DNA from: Hyphomicrobiales bacterium
GTDB taxonomy: Bacteria; Pseudomonadota; Alphaproteobacteria; Rhizobiales; Aestuariivirgaceae
Length of the DNA: 10,250 bases
NCBI GenBank assembly: GCA_026987255.1
Contig: JALSNA010000299.1
Span: 1 to 10,250, forward strand
Direction of reading: 5' to 3'
Shown: in pieces, positions 1-7,694 of the stretch
Position numbering within the stretch: the stretch's first letter is position 1
How the letters are laid out: every line of letters starts with the position of its first letter
The notes under the pieces: model-generated
What the model saw: only the letters and a program-made list of their open reading frames with translations
Databases searched by the model: none
What the model was told of the DNA's origin: nothing
Translations under genes and position numbers: made by a program

Positions 1-18
1 GGGCACGGGCCTCTTTTT
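1..18 (+). repeat. Right end of a truncated T-tailed hairpin unit
   Basis: These 18 bases are identical to 107-124, which form the 3' arm and T-tract of the complete hairpin at 55-124. The matching 5' arm would lie to the left of the window. It is therefore read as the tail of a further copy of the same terminator-like repeat. The identity is seen directly; the existence of the missing arm is inferred. Confidence 0.6.
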
Positions 19-25
19 GGTTTGT

Positions 26-47
26 GTGCGCAAAAGTGTTTGCGCAC
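26..47. repeat. Perfect 9-bp inverted repeat between hairpin units
   Basis: GTGCGCAAA (26-34) and TTTGCGCAC (39-47) are perfect reverse complements separated by AGTG. No T-run follows on either strand, so it is not a standard terminator by itself. The next spacer holds a shorter counterpart, GCGC-TGAG-GCGC at 125-136, so a small hairpin before each large hairpin may be part of the repeat unit. Confidence 0.55.
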
Positions 48-54
48 TCGCTCC

Positions 55-124
55 GGCCCGCGCCCCCGCCCAACCACCCAAGATTATATGCAAGGTGGTT
101 GGGAAGGGGCACGGGCCTCTTTTT
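55..124 (+). terminator. Long T-tailed hairpin, repeat unit 1
   Basis: Bases 55-78 pair with 94-117 around a 15-base loop, with mismatches only at 61/111 and 67-68/104-105. The stem is GC-rich at its base (GGCCCG with CGGGCC) and is followed directly by TCTTTTT, the form of a rho-independent terminator for plus-strand transcription. The stem is about 24 positions long, much longer than a typical terminator. On the minus strand no T-run follows it, so it does not obviously end the DUF697 transcript. A plus-strand gene left of the window would explain the direction. Confidence 0.7.
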
Positions 125-144
125 GCGCTGAGGCGCGTCGTTCC

Positions 145-213
145 GGCCCGCTCCCCCTCCCGGCCACCCAGATGATAGGTGAGGCGTCCGGGAGGGGAAG
201 CGGGCCTTTTTTT
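145..213 (+). terminator. Long T-tailed hairpin, repeat unit 2
   Basis: Bases 145-163 pair with 188-206 with one mismatch (153/198). A small inner stem, CACC (165-168) with GGTG (178-181), caps the structure. Seven T residues follow at 207-213. The base of the stem (GGCCCG with CGGGCC) and the following T-tract match unit 1, while the upper stem and loop differ. It acts as a terminator-like structure only for transcription moving right. Confidence 0.7.
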
Positions 214-247
214 GTTGGTGCAAAAGGGGGGTGCGGGCTTGCCGGGA
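214..247. other. Gap between hairpin repeats and DUF697 stop
   Basis: No gene, hairpin with T-run, or promoter is seen here. The minus-strand transcript of the DUF697 gene would have to run through this gap and into the hairpin array. No minus-direction intrinsic terminator is evident. Confidence 0.4.
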
Positions 248-1294
248 TCAGTCGTTTTGGGCTTTGCCGGGATCTTTGGCGAAGAGCATTCTGGCATAGT
301 CGGAGAGGCTGGGCGGGGAGGTGGCGCGCCAGGGCAGGGGGCGCAGGAGCTGCAAGGTGGCGATGCCGATGCGGGCGGTGAGAATGCCGTTGACCGCGCC
401 CTCGCCGAAGCGCGCCGAAAGCCGCCCGGCCAGGCCCTTGCCCAATACGTTCTGGATCACCGAATCGGTGAGCGCCAGGGAGCCGGTGAGCGCCAGATGG
501 GTCATGACCATGCCGCCCAGCTTCAGCCCGCCCAGCAGGCCGGGGCGGCCGCCATAGAGGCTGGCCAGGGCGCGCAGCATCTTCAGGTTCTGGATGCTCA
601 CCGCCGCCATGTCGAGGGCGGCCATGGGTAAGATGGCGGTCATGACGGCCACTTGCCGGGCGGTTCTGGCTATGATGCGCGAGGCCTGTTCATCCAGCGG
701 GGCGAGAAGCTCCTTCTCGGCCAGCTGAAGACGCTGGGCCGGGGTCATGATGGCCTCTTCGTGGGCGGCCATGCGCTGGATGGCCCAGCGCATGGAGGCT
801 CGTCCGGAATAGAGATTTTCCAGCTTTTTCAGAACCTTGCCCATGGCCTCTTGATCATCTGATTCAAGCGCCAAGGCGGCCTCGTCATGCAGGCGCGCGA
901 TGCGCCGCAGGCGGGCCAGGCCGATCAGTTCGCGGCCGGTGATGATGAGCAGGGCAATGGCGGCAATGCCCGCCAGGGCCAATGCCGTCCAGCCGAGGAT
1001 GGCGGAGCGGGCAAACAGGTTCTCCACCATGGTGGTGATGGCCGCGCCAGCCCAGAGGGTGAACAGGCCGAAGGCGGCCGAGGCCAGCACGCGCCCCCAG
1101 CGGAAGGCGCGGCGCATGTGGGCTCCGGCGCGGGCGGCGGTGTCCTTTTCCACCGTCTGCGGCAGGGCCGGGGCGGCCTCCTCCACCACCTCCACCGGGG
1201 CGGCCGTGGGCTGGCGCGCAGTCCTTGTCTTGGGGGCATCGGGTGCCGTCTCGTCGAGGACGAAGGCGGCGGGCTGGCGTTTTTGGCGGCTCAT
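248..1294 (-). CDS. YcjF-like DUF697 inner-membrane protein
   Basis: A 348-residue protein of the YcjF/DUF697 family (TIGR01620-like), the usual partner of YcjX. Its biochemical role is not established; in enterobacteria the pair belongs to envelope or heat-stress regulons. The N-terminal 60 residues are Pro/Ala/Glu-rich and probably disordered. Two strong membrane segments lie at about 69-90 and 98-119. A charged helical middle (about 120-200) precedes a C-terminal DUF697-type region with hydrophobic stretches at about 210-235 and 255-285. The start is the ATG at 1294, whose ATGA overlaps the ycjX stop by 4 bases, with GGGGAG 7-8 bases upstream. A GTG nine bases upstream is in frame but less well placed. 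Translational coupling to ycjX is likely. Family assignment is confident; function is not. Confidence 0.88.
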   Translation of the reverse strand: MSRQKRQPAAFVLDETAPDAPKTRTARQPTAAPVEVVEEAAPALPQTVEKDTAARAGAHMRRAFRWGRVLASAAFGLFTLWAGAAITTMVENLFARSAILGWTALALAGIAAIALLIITGRELIGLARLRRIARLHDEAALALESDDQEAMGKVLKKLENLYSGRASMRWAIQRMAAHEEAIMTPAQRLQLAEKELLAPLDEQASRIIARTARQVAVMTAILPMAALDMAAVSIQNLKMLRALASLYGGRPGLLGGLKLGGMVMTHLALTGSLALTDSVIQNVLGKGLAGRLSARFGEGAVNGILTARIGIATLQLLRPLPWRATSPPSLSDYARMLFAKDPGKAQND

Positions 1295-2733
1295 GAAAAC
1301 CACTCCCCGGTGAGGAACTGCAAGGCGCTGTCGAGATGGATATGGGGAAAGGAGCCCGTGCGGGCAAGCGGATCGGACGGGGCCAGCAAGGGCGGGCGGA
1401 AGCGCACGAAGCGCAAGGCGCCGTGCAGCGATCCATCGAGGGCGGCGCGCGGGTCATCGGGCAGATCGCCGGGGAAGATGGCGGCCTGCGTCTTGCCATC
1501 GAAGATCTCACCGGAGATTTCTTCACCTTTTTCCGGGATGCCGATGATCACCGGCAATTCCTCGCCGTTTCTTTTCGCCGTTCCCTCGCGGGTGGCGCGG
1601 ATGGCGGCCAGGGGCGTTGTCTCGATGGCCGCGCCGGCATATTCGGCCTTGCGCGCGGCCTGCTCGATGAGCAAGGCGAGGATGGCGCGCAGCCGCTCGT
1701 GGCTTTCATGGTGGATGAGATCGGCCTTGGTGGCGCAAAAGAGCACTCTTGCGGCGCGCCGCGCCAGCAGGCTGGATGCGCCGGTGCGCAGGCAGGCGAG
1801 CACGGAGGCCAGGGCCCCCTTGAGGTCGCGCACGGCACCTGCGCCGCCATTGAGGGCGGTGAGGATATCGGCCAATACCACCTGGCTGTCCAGGCGGGCG
1901 AAATGATCGAAGAAGAAGGGCCGGGCGACATGGCGCACATAGGCCAGATAGCGCCTTTCCATCTGCCGCCAGAGGCTGGCGGCGGGCAAGGATCCTTCTG
2001 GCGCGGGCAGGGGGCAGAAGGTGAGCAGGGGCGAGCCTTCCAGATCGCCGGGCATGAGGAAGCGGCCCGGCTGCAAGGCGGAGAAATGGCCAGGATTGGC
2101 GCGGCAGGCCTCCAGATAGGCGCGGTAGAGAGCTGCGGCGCGGCGCGCGGTCTGCTCCTGCAGGGGGGCGCGGATATCCAGCGTGGCGATGAAGTCCAGC
2201 CAGGGGCGGGCCAGCTCCTTGCGGGAGGGCTGGCGGGCGGCCTTGAGGATTTTATCGGACCAGGTTGCATAATCCATGTCCAGCAAAGGCAGATCGAGCA
2301 GCCATTCGCCGGGGTAATCGACGATGTCGATGTGCAGGCGGTTACGGCCGGTGCGGCGGGCGAGGAAGCCTTGCGGCTGGTAATCCACGGTGATGCGCAG
2401 TTGCGAGAGCTGGGCGGTGCTCTTTGGCCAGTGGCGGGCCTCGCCGGCGGTGAGGGCGGCGATGTGATCCTCATAGGCAAAGCGCGGCAGGTGGGCGTCG
2501 GGCTGCGGCTCCAGATAGGCGCGGCGGATGCGCCCGGCGCGGGCCGGCTCGAACAGTGGCAGGGCCCCGCCATGGAGCAGATTGTGCACCAGGGAGGTGA
2601 TGAACACGGTCTTGCCGGCGCGCGAGAAGCCGGTGACGCCCAGGCGCAGCGTGGGGTTGAAGAGATTGGCGGCGGCCCCGGCCAGGGAGGCGGCGGCGTT
2701 TTTCGCCTCGTCCAGAATGGAGATGTTCTTCAT
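1291..2733 (-). CDS. ycjX: YcjX-family P-loop NTPase (DUF463)
   Basis: A 480-residue YcjX-like protein, a cytoplasmic P-loop NTPase family related to small GTPases whose cellular role is unresolved. A Walker A motif, GFSRAGKT, sits at residues 35-42. The family-typical VDYPGEWLLDL stretch further in acts as the Walker B/switch-like region. Length matches the family (about 465-490). The ATG at 2733 lies some 32 bases downstream of a clear minus-strand -10 element, and no rival start fits better, although the ribosome binding site is weak. The DUF697 gene follows with a 4-base overlap, the conserved ycjX-ycjF arrangement, which suggests that the NTPase works with a membrane partner. No heat-shock-type promoter is evident. 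The family call is certain; the activity is inferred from the motifs. Confidence 0.92.
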   Translation of the reverse strand: MKNISILDEAKNAAASLAGAAANLFNPTLRLGVTGFSRAGKTVFITSLVHNLLHGGALPLFEPARAGRIRRAYLEPQPDAHLPRFAYEDHIAALTAGEARHWPKSTAQLSQLRITVDYQPQGFLARRTGRNRLHIDIVDYPGEWLLDLPLLDMDYATWSDKILKAARQPSRKELARPWLDFIATLDIRAPLQEQTARRAAALYRAYLEACRANPGHFSALQPGRFLMPGDLEGSPLLTFCPLPAPEGSLPAASLWRQMERRYLAYVRHVARPFFFDHFARLDSQVVLADILTALNGGAGAVRDLKGALASVLACLRTGASSLLARRAARVLFCATKADLIHHESHERLRAILALLIEQAARKAEYAGAAIETTPLAAIRATREGTAKRNGEELPVIIGIPEKGEEISGEIFDGKTQAAIFPGDLPDDPRAALDGSLHGALRFVRFRPPLLAPSDPLARTGSFPHIHLDSALQFLTGEWFS

Positions 2734-2765
2734 GTGTGTGCCCCGTTTCCGCCATGGACCGGCAG

Positions 2766-2794
2766 ATTATACCCCAAGCCCGCAATGGTGGGAA
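2766..2794 (-). promoter_or_regulatory. Sigma70-type promoter for the ycjX operon
   Basis: On the minus strand a perfect TATAAT (2771-2766) is preceded by a 17-base spacer and TTCCCA (2794-2789), which matches four of six positions of the -35 consensus. The ycjX ATG lies about 32 bases beyond the -10. The gap after the SixA-like gene is 105 bases. This suggests that ycjX and the DUF697 gene form their own transcription unit, though read-through from the metA operon is possible because no strong terminator is seen between them. Confidence 0.6.
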
Positions 2795-2838
2795 AATGAT
2801 TCAGCTTGTGGATGCAAGATGCTGACAGGGCGGAACAA

Positions 2839-3369
2839 TCAGTCAGTCTTGCGGCGCAGGTCCTTGGGGCGGACATAATGGATCAGGCGTCCCTGGGCGG
2901 GCGCAAATCGGCTCCAGGCGCCGATGGGCAGCTCGAAGGCGGCCAGGGCGGCGGTGGGGAACTTCCGGTGCAGGCGGTGCAGGGCCTTGGGTTTGCCTTC
3001 CCTTGCCAGTTGCCGGGCCAGATCGTGGATGGCGTTGTTGTGGCCGGTGAGCAGGAGGGTTTGCGCATGGCCGCCATGATCGCGGATGGCGGCGGCGATG
3101 GCTTCCATGTTGCCGAAGGTGTAAAGCTCATCCAGCCACAGGGGCTGAAGATCGAGCCCCAGGGCCTGGCGGACATGCTCCGTGGTCTGGCGGGCACGCA
3201 GGGCGGGGGAGGAGAGAATGACATCCGGCACAAGATTGTGGGCGGCGATCCACTTTCCCATGCGCGGGGCGTCCGCGTGGCCGCGCCGGCTCAAGGGGCG
3301 GTGGCGGTCGCCCAAGGCCGGATCGCTCCAGTCCGACTTGGCGTGGCGCATGAGCACAAGGCGGCGCAT
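2839..3369 (-). CDS. SixA-type histidine phosphatase
   Basis: A 176-residue histidine phosphatase superfamily protein of the SixA branch, predicted to be cytoplasmic. SixA of E. coli removes phosphate from phosphohistidine on HPt or phosphotransferase proteins; the substrate here is unknown. The N-terminal RHAKSDW gives the phospho-accepting His9, with Arg8 in the same motif. Arg58 and Arg60 occur in SSPALRARQT, Glu81 is in the middle, and the second catalytic His110 is in TGHNNAIH. All family residues are therefore present. The ATG at 3369 starts 3 bases after the metA stop, and its GGGAGAG ribosome binding site lies inside the last codons of metA, so translation is probably coupled to metA. 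Length is normal. The family call is strong; the name sixA is withheld because the substrate cannot be read from sequence. Confidence 0.9.
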   Translation of the reverse strand: MRRLVLMRHAKSDWSDPALGDRHRPLSRRGHADAPRMGKWIAAHNLVPDVILSSPALRARQTTEHVRQALGLDLQPLWLDELYTFGNMEAIAAAIRDHGGHAQTLLLTGHNNAIHDLARQLAREGKPKALHRLHRKFPTAALAAFELPIGAWSRFAPAQGRLIHYVRPKDLRRKTD

Positions 3370-3372
3370 GAT

Positions 3373-4302
3373 TCACTCTCCCGTGCCGATGGCGGCCAGA
3401 TCGAAGGGGGTGGTCTGGTAGACCTCGTTGATCCAGTTGCCGAACAACAGGTGGGCGTGGGAGCGCCAGCGGTTCTCCGGCGTGGCGTGGGGGTCGTCAT
3501 TGGGAAAATAGTTGGCCGGAATCCGGATATCCCTGCCTGCCTCCCTGTCGCGCCAGTATTCCTCCGCCAGCGAAGTGGTGTCATATTCGATATGGTTGAA
3601 CATGTAGAGCATGCGGTGGGCGGCGTCCTCGACGAGACACAGGCCGGCCTCGTCGCTCTCCATGAGCACCTCAAGGCCGGAATCTGCGGGCAGATCGGCA
3701 TGGCGCACCTCCGTCCAGCGCGAGACGGGGATGGAAAAATCATCGGAAAAGCCGCGCAGATAGGGCGAGGAGGGCTTCAGGTTGCGGTGGCGGAAGACGC
3801 CGAAGGCCTTTTGCGGCAGGGCGTGCTTGGGCACGCCGTGGAAATGGTGCAAGGCGGCCTGCGCGCCCCAGCAGATGCAGAAGGTGGAGTGCACATGGCC
3901 TTGCGTCCAGTCGAAGACGGCGCGCAGCTCGTCCCAGTAGGTGACCTCGTCAAAAGGCAACAGCTCCACCGGCGCGCCGGTGACGATCAAGCCGTCGAAC
4001 TTTTCGCCGCTTTTGGCAATTTCGGCGAAGCTCTCGTAGAAGGCGATCATGTGCGCCTGGGGCGTGTTCTTCGGCCTGTGGCCGGTCATGCGCATGAGCG
4101 ACATTTCCAGCTGCAGCGGGGTGGCGCCGATGAGGCGGGCGATCTGGGTCTCGGTGCGCACCTTGTTGGGCATGAGATTGAGCAGGGCGATGCGCAAGGG
4201 GCGGATGTCCTGGCGGATGGCGTCGGTCTCGCGCATGACCATGACGCCCTCGCGCTCCAGGGTTTCGCGGGCGGGCAGGTCATTGGGGATCTTGATGGGC
4301 AT
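3373..4302 (-). CDS. metA: Homoserine O-acyltransferase MetA, probably acetyl-CoA-specific
   Basis: The first committed step of methionine synthesis: transfer of an acyl group from acyl-CoA to the homoserine hydroxyl, in the cytoplasm. The 309-residue length equals E. coli MetA, and the start [11 protein letters not shown] matches the family N-terminus. The catalytic Cys is C144 in CICWGAQ, with H237 and E239 in NHIEYD, each shifted by two from E. coli C142/H235/E237. Position 113 ([10 protein letters not shown]) is Glu where E. coli has Gly. In this family Glu at that site is associated with acetyl-CoA use, hence homoserine O-acetyltransferase (metAA). The ATG at 4302 has GGAGG eight bases upstream; an in-frame TTG at 4341 would add 13 residues not found in homologues. 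It lies 93 bases after a homocysteine methyltransferase-like gene and 3 bases before a phosphatase gene, probably as one operon. Confidence 0.95.
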   Translation of the reverse strand: MPIKIPNDLPARETLEREGVMVMRETDAIRQDIRPLRIALLNLMPNKVRTETQIARLIGATPLQLEMSLMRMTGHRPKNTPQAHMIAFYESFAEIAKSGEKFDGLIVTGAPVELLPFDEVTYWDELRAVFDWTQGHVHSTFCICWGAQAALHHFHGVPKHALPQKAFGVFRHRNLKPSSPYLRGFSDDFSIPVSRWTEVRHADLPADSGLEVLMESDEAGLCLVEDAAHRMLYMFNHIEYDTTSLAEEYWRDREAGRDIRIPANYFPNDDPHATPENRWRSHAHLLFGNWINEVYQTTPFDLAAIGTGE

Positions 4303-4395
4303 GGGCGCAACCTCCAGCACGAACGAAGATCGTGTCGTCAAGATGTATGCGCTTGCGCGCCTTGCCGCAAGAGGCGGCGGGCACCGATCAGGTTT
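4303..4395 (-). other. Spacer before metA, no clear promoter
   Basis: This 93-base gap holds two small inverted repeats: CTTGCG (4352-4357) with CGCAAG (4366-4371), and CACGA (4318-4322) with TCGTG (4330-4334). A minus-strand TTGACG (4341-4336) has no usable -10 at the right distance. No intrinsic terminator and no recognisable SAM-II riboswitch core were seen. The spacer is therefore read as intra-operonic, with low certainty. Confidence 0.3.
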
Positions 4396-5319
4396 CTACC
4401 CCGACCCGGTGCATCCGTGGAGGGTGCCGCACAGGGCGCGGACGTATTCCGGCCCGGTGCCGGCGTTGAAGGCGAAAACGCGCGCGCCCTGGATGCGCAG
4501 ATGGCTGGCGCTGGCGGCGAAATCCTCCGGCGAGGCGCCGCCGTGGGACCAGCGGGGCATGTCCAGATTGCCGTTTTGCAGGCTGATGCCCTGCGGGCCG
4601 GCCCAGGTGAATTTCAGCATTTGCAGGGCCTCGGCCATGAGCATGGGGTCGTGATGGTTGACCAGGCAAACCTGGGCGCCGGTGCTCATGAGGGTGTCCA
4701 CCATGCTGTCCAGGGGCCAGTGGCCGGGCAGGATGCCGTGCAGACGGCCATCGGCGCCGCGCTCCACCGCCAGCTCCACCCAGACGGGCAGGCCGGTGGC
4801 CACGGCGGCCTCGACGCCGAGCAGGCAGCGCTCGATGCCGCCGAGGCGCTCCATGTAGATCAGATCGCACCCGGCTGCGGCCAGGATGTCCGCCTTTTGG
4901 GCGAAAAGCCGCATGAGCTCCTTTTCGCTCAAGGCCGAGAGGAGTTTTTCCCCGGCGGGCAGGGCGCCGCGCGGGTTGAAACTGCCGGCCAGGGCGGTCT
5001 TGCAATTGGGGATGGCGGAGAGGGCCTCGCGGGCGGTGCGGATGGCGGCGGTATCGAGGCGGCGCATTTCATCGCTGCGCTCCAGGGCGGCCATGAGCAG
5101 CGGGCCGGTGGAATAGGTATTGGCGATGACGACATCGGCTCCGGCGAGGGCATAATCGCGGGTGATGGCGCCGATGGTGCCTGGATGCTCCAGATTGGCG
5201 GGGGAGGTCCACAGATCCGGATCGGGCTGCACGCCGCGGCGCACAAGCTCGCTGCCCCAGGAGCCCGCGGCGATGACCGGCTGGCCGGTCATGAGCTTGT
5301 CTTTCACGCCAATGTACAT
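4396..5319 (-). CDS. Homocysteine S-methyltransferase-family protein lacking zinc cysteines
   Basis: A 307-residue TIM-barrel protein of the homocysteine S-methyltransferase (MmuM/BHMT/MetH N-terminal) superfamily. Family landmarks include the N-terminal GSWGSELVRRG, AGADVVIANTYSTGP (about 59-73), GCDLIYMERLGG with Glu157, and the C-terminal GTGPEYVRAL. The three zinc-binding cysteines of the family are not at their usual places. The Cys after Asn is replaced by His222 (VNHHDP), and the GGCC motif reads AFNA (283-286). The usual Asp-Gly near the N-terminus is also altered (IAAGSWGSEL). Two cysteines lie just past the motif (C297, C303). The neighbour metA suggests a link to sulfur or methyl metabolism, but homocysteine methylation should not be assumed. 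The start is uncertain: ATG 5319 gives the usual N-terminal length, ATG 5331 or 5292 are possible, and none has a strong ribosome binding site. Confidence 0.82.
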   Translation of the reverse strand: MYIGVKDKLMTGQPVIAAGSWGSELVRRGVQPDPDLWTSPANLEHPGTIGAITRDYALAGADVVIANTYSTGPLLMAALERSDEMRRLDTAAIRTAREALSAIPNCKTALAGSFNPRGALPAGEKLLSALSEKELMRLFAQKADILAAAGCDLIYMERLGGIERCLLGVEAAVATGLPVWVELAVERGADGRLHGILPGHWPLDSMVDTLMSTGAQVCLVNHHDPMLMAEALQMLKFTWAGPQGISLQNGNLDMPRWSHGGASPEDFAASASHLRIQGARVFAFNAGTGPEYVRALCGTLHGCTGSG

Positions 5320-5419
5320 GGCGCGCATCATCCGGGATGTTTGACGGCAAAACCAGATGCCGCTAGGGCCCTGTGGCGGAAAAATTCTTCTCTCACGTCT
5401 CCCGGGTTGAAAAACTCCA

Positions 5420-5432
5420 TCACAAATTGTGA
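5420..5432. promoter_or_regulatory. 13-bp palindrome, possible operator
   Basis: TCACAAATTGTGA is a perfect 6+1+6 inverted repeat of the T-N11-A form often bound by LysR-type regulators, located about 100 bases upstream of the methyltransferase-like gene. It does not match the MetR half-site (TGAA-N5-TTCA), and its arms are the reverse of a CRP site. Binding by any named regulator is not claimed. Confidence 0.35.
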
Positions 5433-5466
5433 CGGATTGCCGTCTGACCTGCAACAGAGCGTTTTT

Positions 5467-5485
5467 GAAAGGCGCATCTCACGCC
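5467..5485 (-). terminator. Weak terminator-like hairpin after the second tlpA-like gene
   Basis: On the minus strand bases 5485-5471 can form a six-pair stem (four GC pairs, two GU pairs) with an AGA loop, followed by TTTC. It lies 32 bases after the stop of the TlpA-like gene. The short T-run and GU pairs make it a weak candidate. Confidence 0.25.
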
Positions 5486-5516
5486 AGGGGCTTCAGGTGT
5501 GCTCCGGGGTGATTCG

Positions 5517-6052
5517 TCAGGTCTTGAGCGGCTTGCGCAGGGCCAGAAGGGCGGTGCGGGTGTCCGGGCTGTTCCAGTCGCGCGGCCCGAAGGCGACATA
5601 ATCCACATGTCCATCGGGGCCGATGATGACCGTTGTGGGCATGCTGCGCACGCCATAATGGGCGGAGATATCGCGGTCTTCATCGACGATGATGGGGAAG
5701 GTCAATTCGTTGGTTTCGGCGAAATAGCGCGCCGAGGCCTTGCTGGGGCCGGCATGGACGCCGATGATGCCGATGTCCTTGCCTCTGACGGTCTGCCAGA
5801 GCGCCTCGATGGAGGGCATTTCGCGCCGGCAGGGCGGGCACCATGTGGCCCAGAAATTGAGCATGAGCACCTTGCCGCGATACTCCTTCAGGGTCAGCAA
5901 ATCGCCATTGAGCGAGGCGGCGGCGAAATCCGGGGCCGGCGGGCGGCGTTTCACCCTGATGAGGCGCGCCTGGTAAGACGCCTGCGCCAGGGGCAGGGGC
6001 CAAAAAAGGCTGGCGGCGGCGGCAAGAGAAAGAACCTGGCGTCTTGAAAGGG

Positions 6053-6056
<4 letters not shown>
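5517..6056 (-). CDS. TlpA-like thiol-disulfide protein with twin-arginine leader
   Basis: A 179-residue exported thioredoxin-fold protein of the TlpA/ResA type, expected to reduce or exchange disulfides in the periplasm, for example in cytochrome c maturation. The N-terminus has SRRQVLSL (residues 4-11), then a hydrophobic stretch ending near LAQA (23-26). This resembles a Tat signal, although Sec export or membrane anchoring is possible. The active site WCPPC has C73 and C76, and the cis-proline lies in MPTT. The start ATG at 6056 overlaps the stop of the upstream paralogue (ATGA) and has GAGGAG six bases upstream. It is the third gene of a tight hemB-tlpA-tlpA set. The fold and redox site are certain; the partner protein is unknown. 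Confidence 0.9.
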
Positions 6057-7680
<1,624 letters not shown>

Positions 7681-7694
7681 TCACGGGGCGGTGA

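Larger units (their letters stand above)
5320..5516 (-). promoter_or_regulatory. Leader region of the methyltransferase-like gene, with competing pairings
   Basis: In the minus-strand transcript three short pairings share the same bases. GACGG/CCGTC forms a local hairpin (5444-5440 with 5435-5431). CGGCA/TGCCG forms another next to the start (5362-5358 with 5349-5345). GACGGCAA (5444-5437) can instead pair over a long range with TTGCCGTC (5350-5343). The two local forms and the long-range form exclude each other, as in attenuators or riboswitches. No known riboswitch class was recognised, and no good -10/-35 pair was found. The pairings are seen; a regulatory role is inferred. Confidence 0.3.

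Noticed and set aside
1..213. CRISPR array or transposon ends
   Set aside because: The units are imperfect, of unequal spacing and dominated by T-tailed hairpins. There are no regular spacers, transposase or target-site duplications.
1336..2799. A 487-codon plus-strand open frame opposite ycjX
   Set aside because: Antisense shadow of ycjX, whose P-loop and conserved partner gene are convincing. No motif is seen in the shadow.
4303..4341. N-terminal extension of MetA from TTG 4341
   Set aside because: The ATG at 4302 has a good ribosome binding site and matches the family N-terminus and length; the extension matches nothing known.
4303..5516. SAM-II or other known SAM riboswitch upstream of metA or the methyltransferase-like gene
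   Set aside because: The GCUAAA-type core and pseudoknot of SAM-II were not seen upstream of either gene. The leader pairings are reported only as an unclassified structure.
2806..5601. A 931-codon plus-strand open frame opposite the phosphatase, metA and methyltransferase-like genes
   Set aside because: It is antisense to three genes with clear family motifs. Its translation is Gly/Ala/Gln/Asp-rich without any recognisable domain, as expected from the opposite strand of GC-rich coding sequence.
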